From a bacterium (lineage in GTDB: Bacteria > Bacillota > Limnochordia > DTU080 > RSA5), in the NCBI GenBank assembly GCA_002919195.1, contig PKEU01000170.1, positions 1-32,695 of the forward strand: DNA of 32,695 nucleotides. The letters run 5' to 3'. How positions within the stretch are numbered: position 1 is the first letter of the stretch; each line of letters starts with the position of its first letter. This document shows, piece by piece, positions 31,898 to 32,695 of the stretch. Below the pieces are notes generated by a model. It was not told the origin of the DNA. It was given only the letters and a program-made list of their open reading frames with translations, and ran no database searches. The position numbers were made by a program, and so were the translations under genes.

Positions 31898-32014
31898 TGT
31901 GATTATCTTGTGATCCCAAATCGACGTGGCGTACAAAAGATCACGACACGAGCCGCTTGACCGTTGGCTCGCTGAGCAAAGCAGGCGCTCGTAAAAAAGG
32001 AGAGTAAGCGTCTG

Positions 32015-32491
32015 ATGGCCGACAAAGAAGTTTTGCTCACCCCTGACGGTCTGTCCAAGCTCGAAAAGGAGCTGGACCACCTCAAGACCGTTAAGCGGCG
32101 TGAAGTAGCAGCCCGCATCAAACAGGCTTTGGAGTTTGGAGACATATCGGAAAACTCGGAGTATGACGACGCGAAAAACGAGCAAGCCTTCGTGGAGGGC
32201 CGGATTGCCACCCTCGAGAAGATGCTGCGCAACGCGCGGGTCATCGACCAGGATGAGGTCGACACCGATACCGTCACCGTCGGAAGCAAGGTGCGCCTCA
32301 AGGACCTGGAGAGTGGACAAGAGTACGAGTACACTCTCGTTGGCTCAGCCGAAGCCGACCCGGCCGCGGCTCGCATCTCCAATGAGTCGCCGGTGGGTCG
32401 AGCCATCCTTGGCAAGAAAGTGGGGACCGTCGTCGAGGTCGACGCGCCGGCGGGTACCCTAAGGTACGAGATCTTGTCCATCTCCCGCTAA
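32015..32491 (+). CDS. greA: Transcript cleavage factor GreA
   Basis: GreA enters the secondary channel of stalled RNA polymerase and stimulates cleavage of the backtracked RNA 3' end. The 158-residue product has the usual length, with an N-terminal coiled coil (about residues 10-75) whose tip carries the acidic residues in [19 protein letters not shown]-terminal FKBP-like domain follows ([22 protein letters not shown] ... [18 protein letters not shown]). ATG 32015 follows AAGGAGAG (31997-32004), 10 bases upstream. A long leader with a terminator-like hairpin precedes it. lysS follows 28 bases later, the arrangement common in Clostridia-type genomes. Confidence 0.97.
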   Translation: MADKEVLLTPDGLSKLEKELDHLKTVKRREVAARIKQALEFGDISENSEYDDAKNEQAFVEGRIATLEKMLRNARVIDQDEVDTDTVTVGSKVRLKDLESGQEYEYTLVGSAEADPAAARISNESPVGRAILGKKVGTVVEVDAPAGTLRYEILSISR

Positions 32492-32519
32492 GATCGCACA
32501 AGACAAAGGAGGCGCCCTG

Positions 32520-32695
32520 GTGGACGACGTACGCAACAACGGAGCATTCGACGACTCTGCGGATGAGCTCGATAGCACCGCCGAGATCAACGATCTCATG
32601 GCGGTACGCCGCGCCAAACTGGAGCGCCTCATTCAAACCGGCGAGCGTCCTTACGACGGCAAGACCGTGCCGACCCACCTGGCGCGCGATGTCAT
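32520..32695 (+). CDS. lysS: Lysyl-tRNA synthetase, class II (3' truncated by window end)
   Basis: The visible 58 residues begin at GTG 32520, 7 bases after AAAGGAGG (32505-32512), and read into the window end without a stop. After an acidic leader (MDDVRNNGAFDDSADELD) the sequence INDLMAVRRAKLERLIQTGERPY matches the N-terminal helix of LysS before the anticodon-binding OB fold, and the following THLARDV fits that alignment. Position directly after greA supports the call. Catalytic motifs lie outside the window. Confidence 0.85.
   Translation, partial: MDDVRNNGAFDDSADELDSTAEINDLMAVRRAKLERLIQTGERPYDGKTVPTHLARDV

Noticed and set aside
1-32695. tRNA, rRNA, CRISPR arrays, insertion sequences, prophage or attachment sites
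   Set aside because: None recognised; base composition and codon use look even across the window and no long repeats were seen by eye.

Overview
The window is a GC-rich bacterial chromosome segment, most likely from a deep-branching or thermophilic member of the Bacillota (Firmicutes). The evidence is gene content and order. A membrane HtrA-type protease lies next to rlmH, the redox regulator Rex is present, and speE-speB ... pyrG ... rho-rpmE follow the order known from Bacillus and relatives. L31 is the zinc type, and strong AGGAGG-type ribosome binding sites precede GTG, TTG and ATG starts. No phage, insertion sequence, CRISPR array, tRNA or rRNA was seen. No gene-free stretch exceeds 300 bases. 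The longest are 25166-25354 (terminator, then nothing clear), 26027-26197 (rho leader) and 31818-32014 (greA leader).

Region 1 (1-9132, plus strand) holds housekeeping and respiration-linked genes: the end of pdxS, an HtrA-like protease with rlmH, then rex behind a promoter overlapped by a Rex-type operator, and a long-chain polyprenyl diphosphate synthase (menaquinone side chain). A molybdenum-cofactor pair (mog, moeA-like) is followed by tatA and two tandem tatC genes. Next comes a porphobilinogen-synthase homologue in which both Schiff-base lysines are replaced, then ndk. Cofactor, quinone and Tat genes side by side suggest export of folded redox enzymes.

Region 2 (9213-20311, minus strand) is one seven-gene MoxR/DUF58/von Willebrand A operon, transcribed from about 20311 down to 9213. 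Genes overlap or nearly touch, several through NTGA stop/start overlaps. It encodes an exported beta-rich protein, an ABC-2-like permease with no ATPase beside it, a membrane/coiled-coil protein with a low-complexity tail, a MoxR AAA+ ATPase, a DUF58 protein and two large membrane vWA proteins. A strong hairpin ends it against ndk.

Region 3 (20312-28989, plus strand) holds speE, speB, a YesL-like membrane protein, pyrG, a bifunctional-nuclease-family protein, an unrecognised cysteine-rich protein, rho, a LysM/M23 peptidase and rpmE. Polyamine, CTP, transcription-termination and cell-wall functions are interleaved.

Region 4 (29052-32695, plus strand) holds a three-gene cluster: an HTH regulator, an uncharacterised protein usually labelled quinate 5-dehydrogenase, and a clear homologue of cyanobacterial acyl-ACP reductase with the catalytic cysteine conserved. 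A consensus promoter inside the end of this cluster then drives greA, through a leader with an attenuator-like hairpin, and the start of lysS.

The most unusual items are the lysine-less HemB homologue, the acyl-ACP-reductase-like cluster, the greA leader, and several genes whose best start codon is non-canonical (ATT, ATA or CTG).
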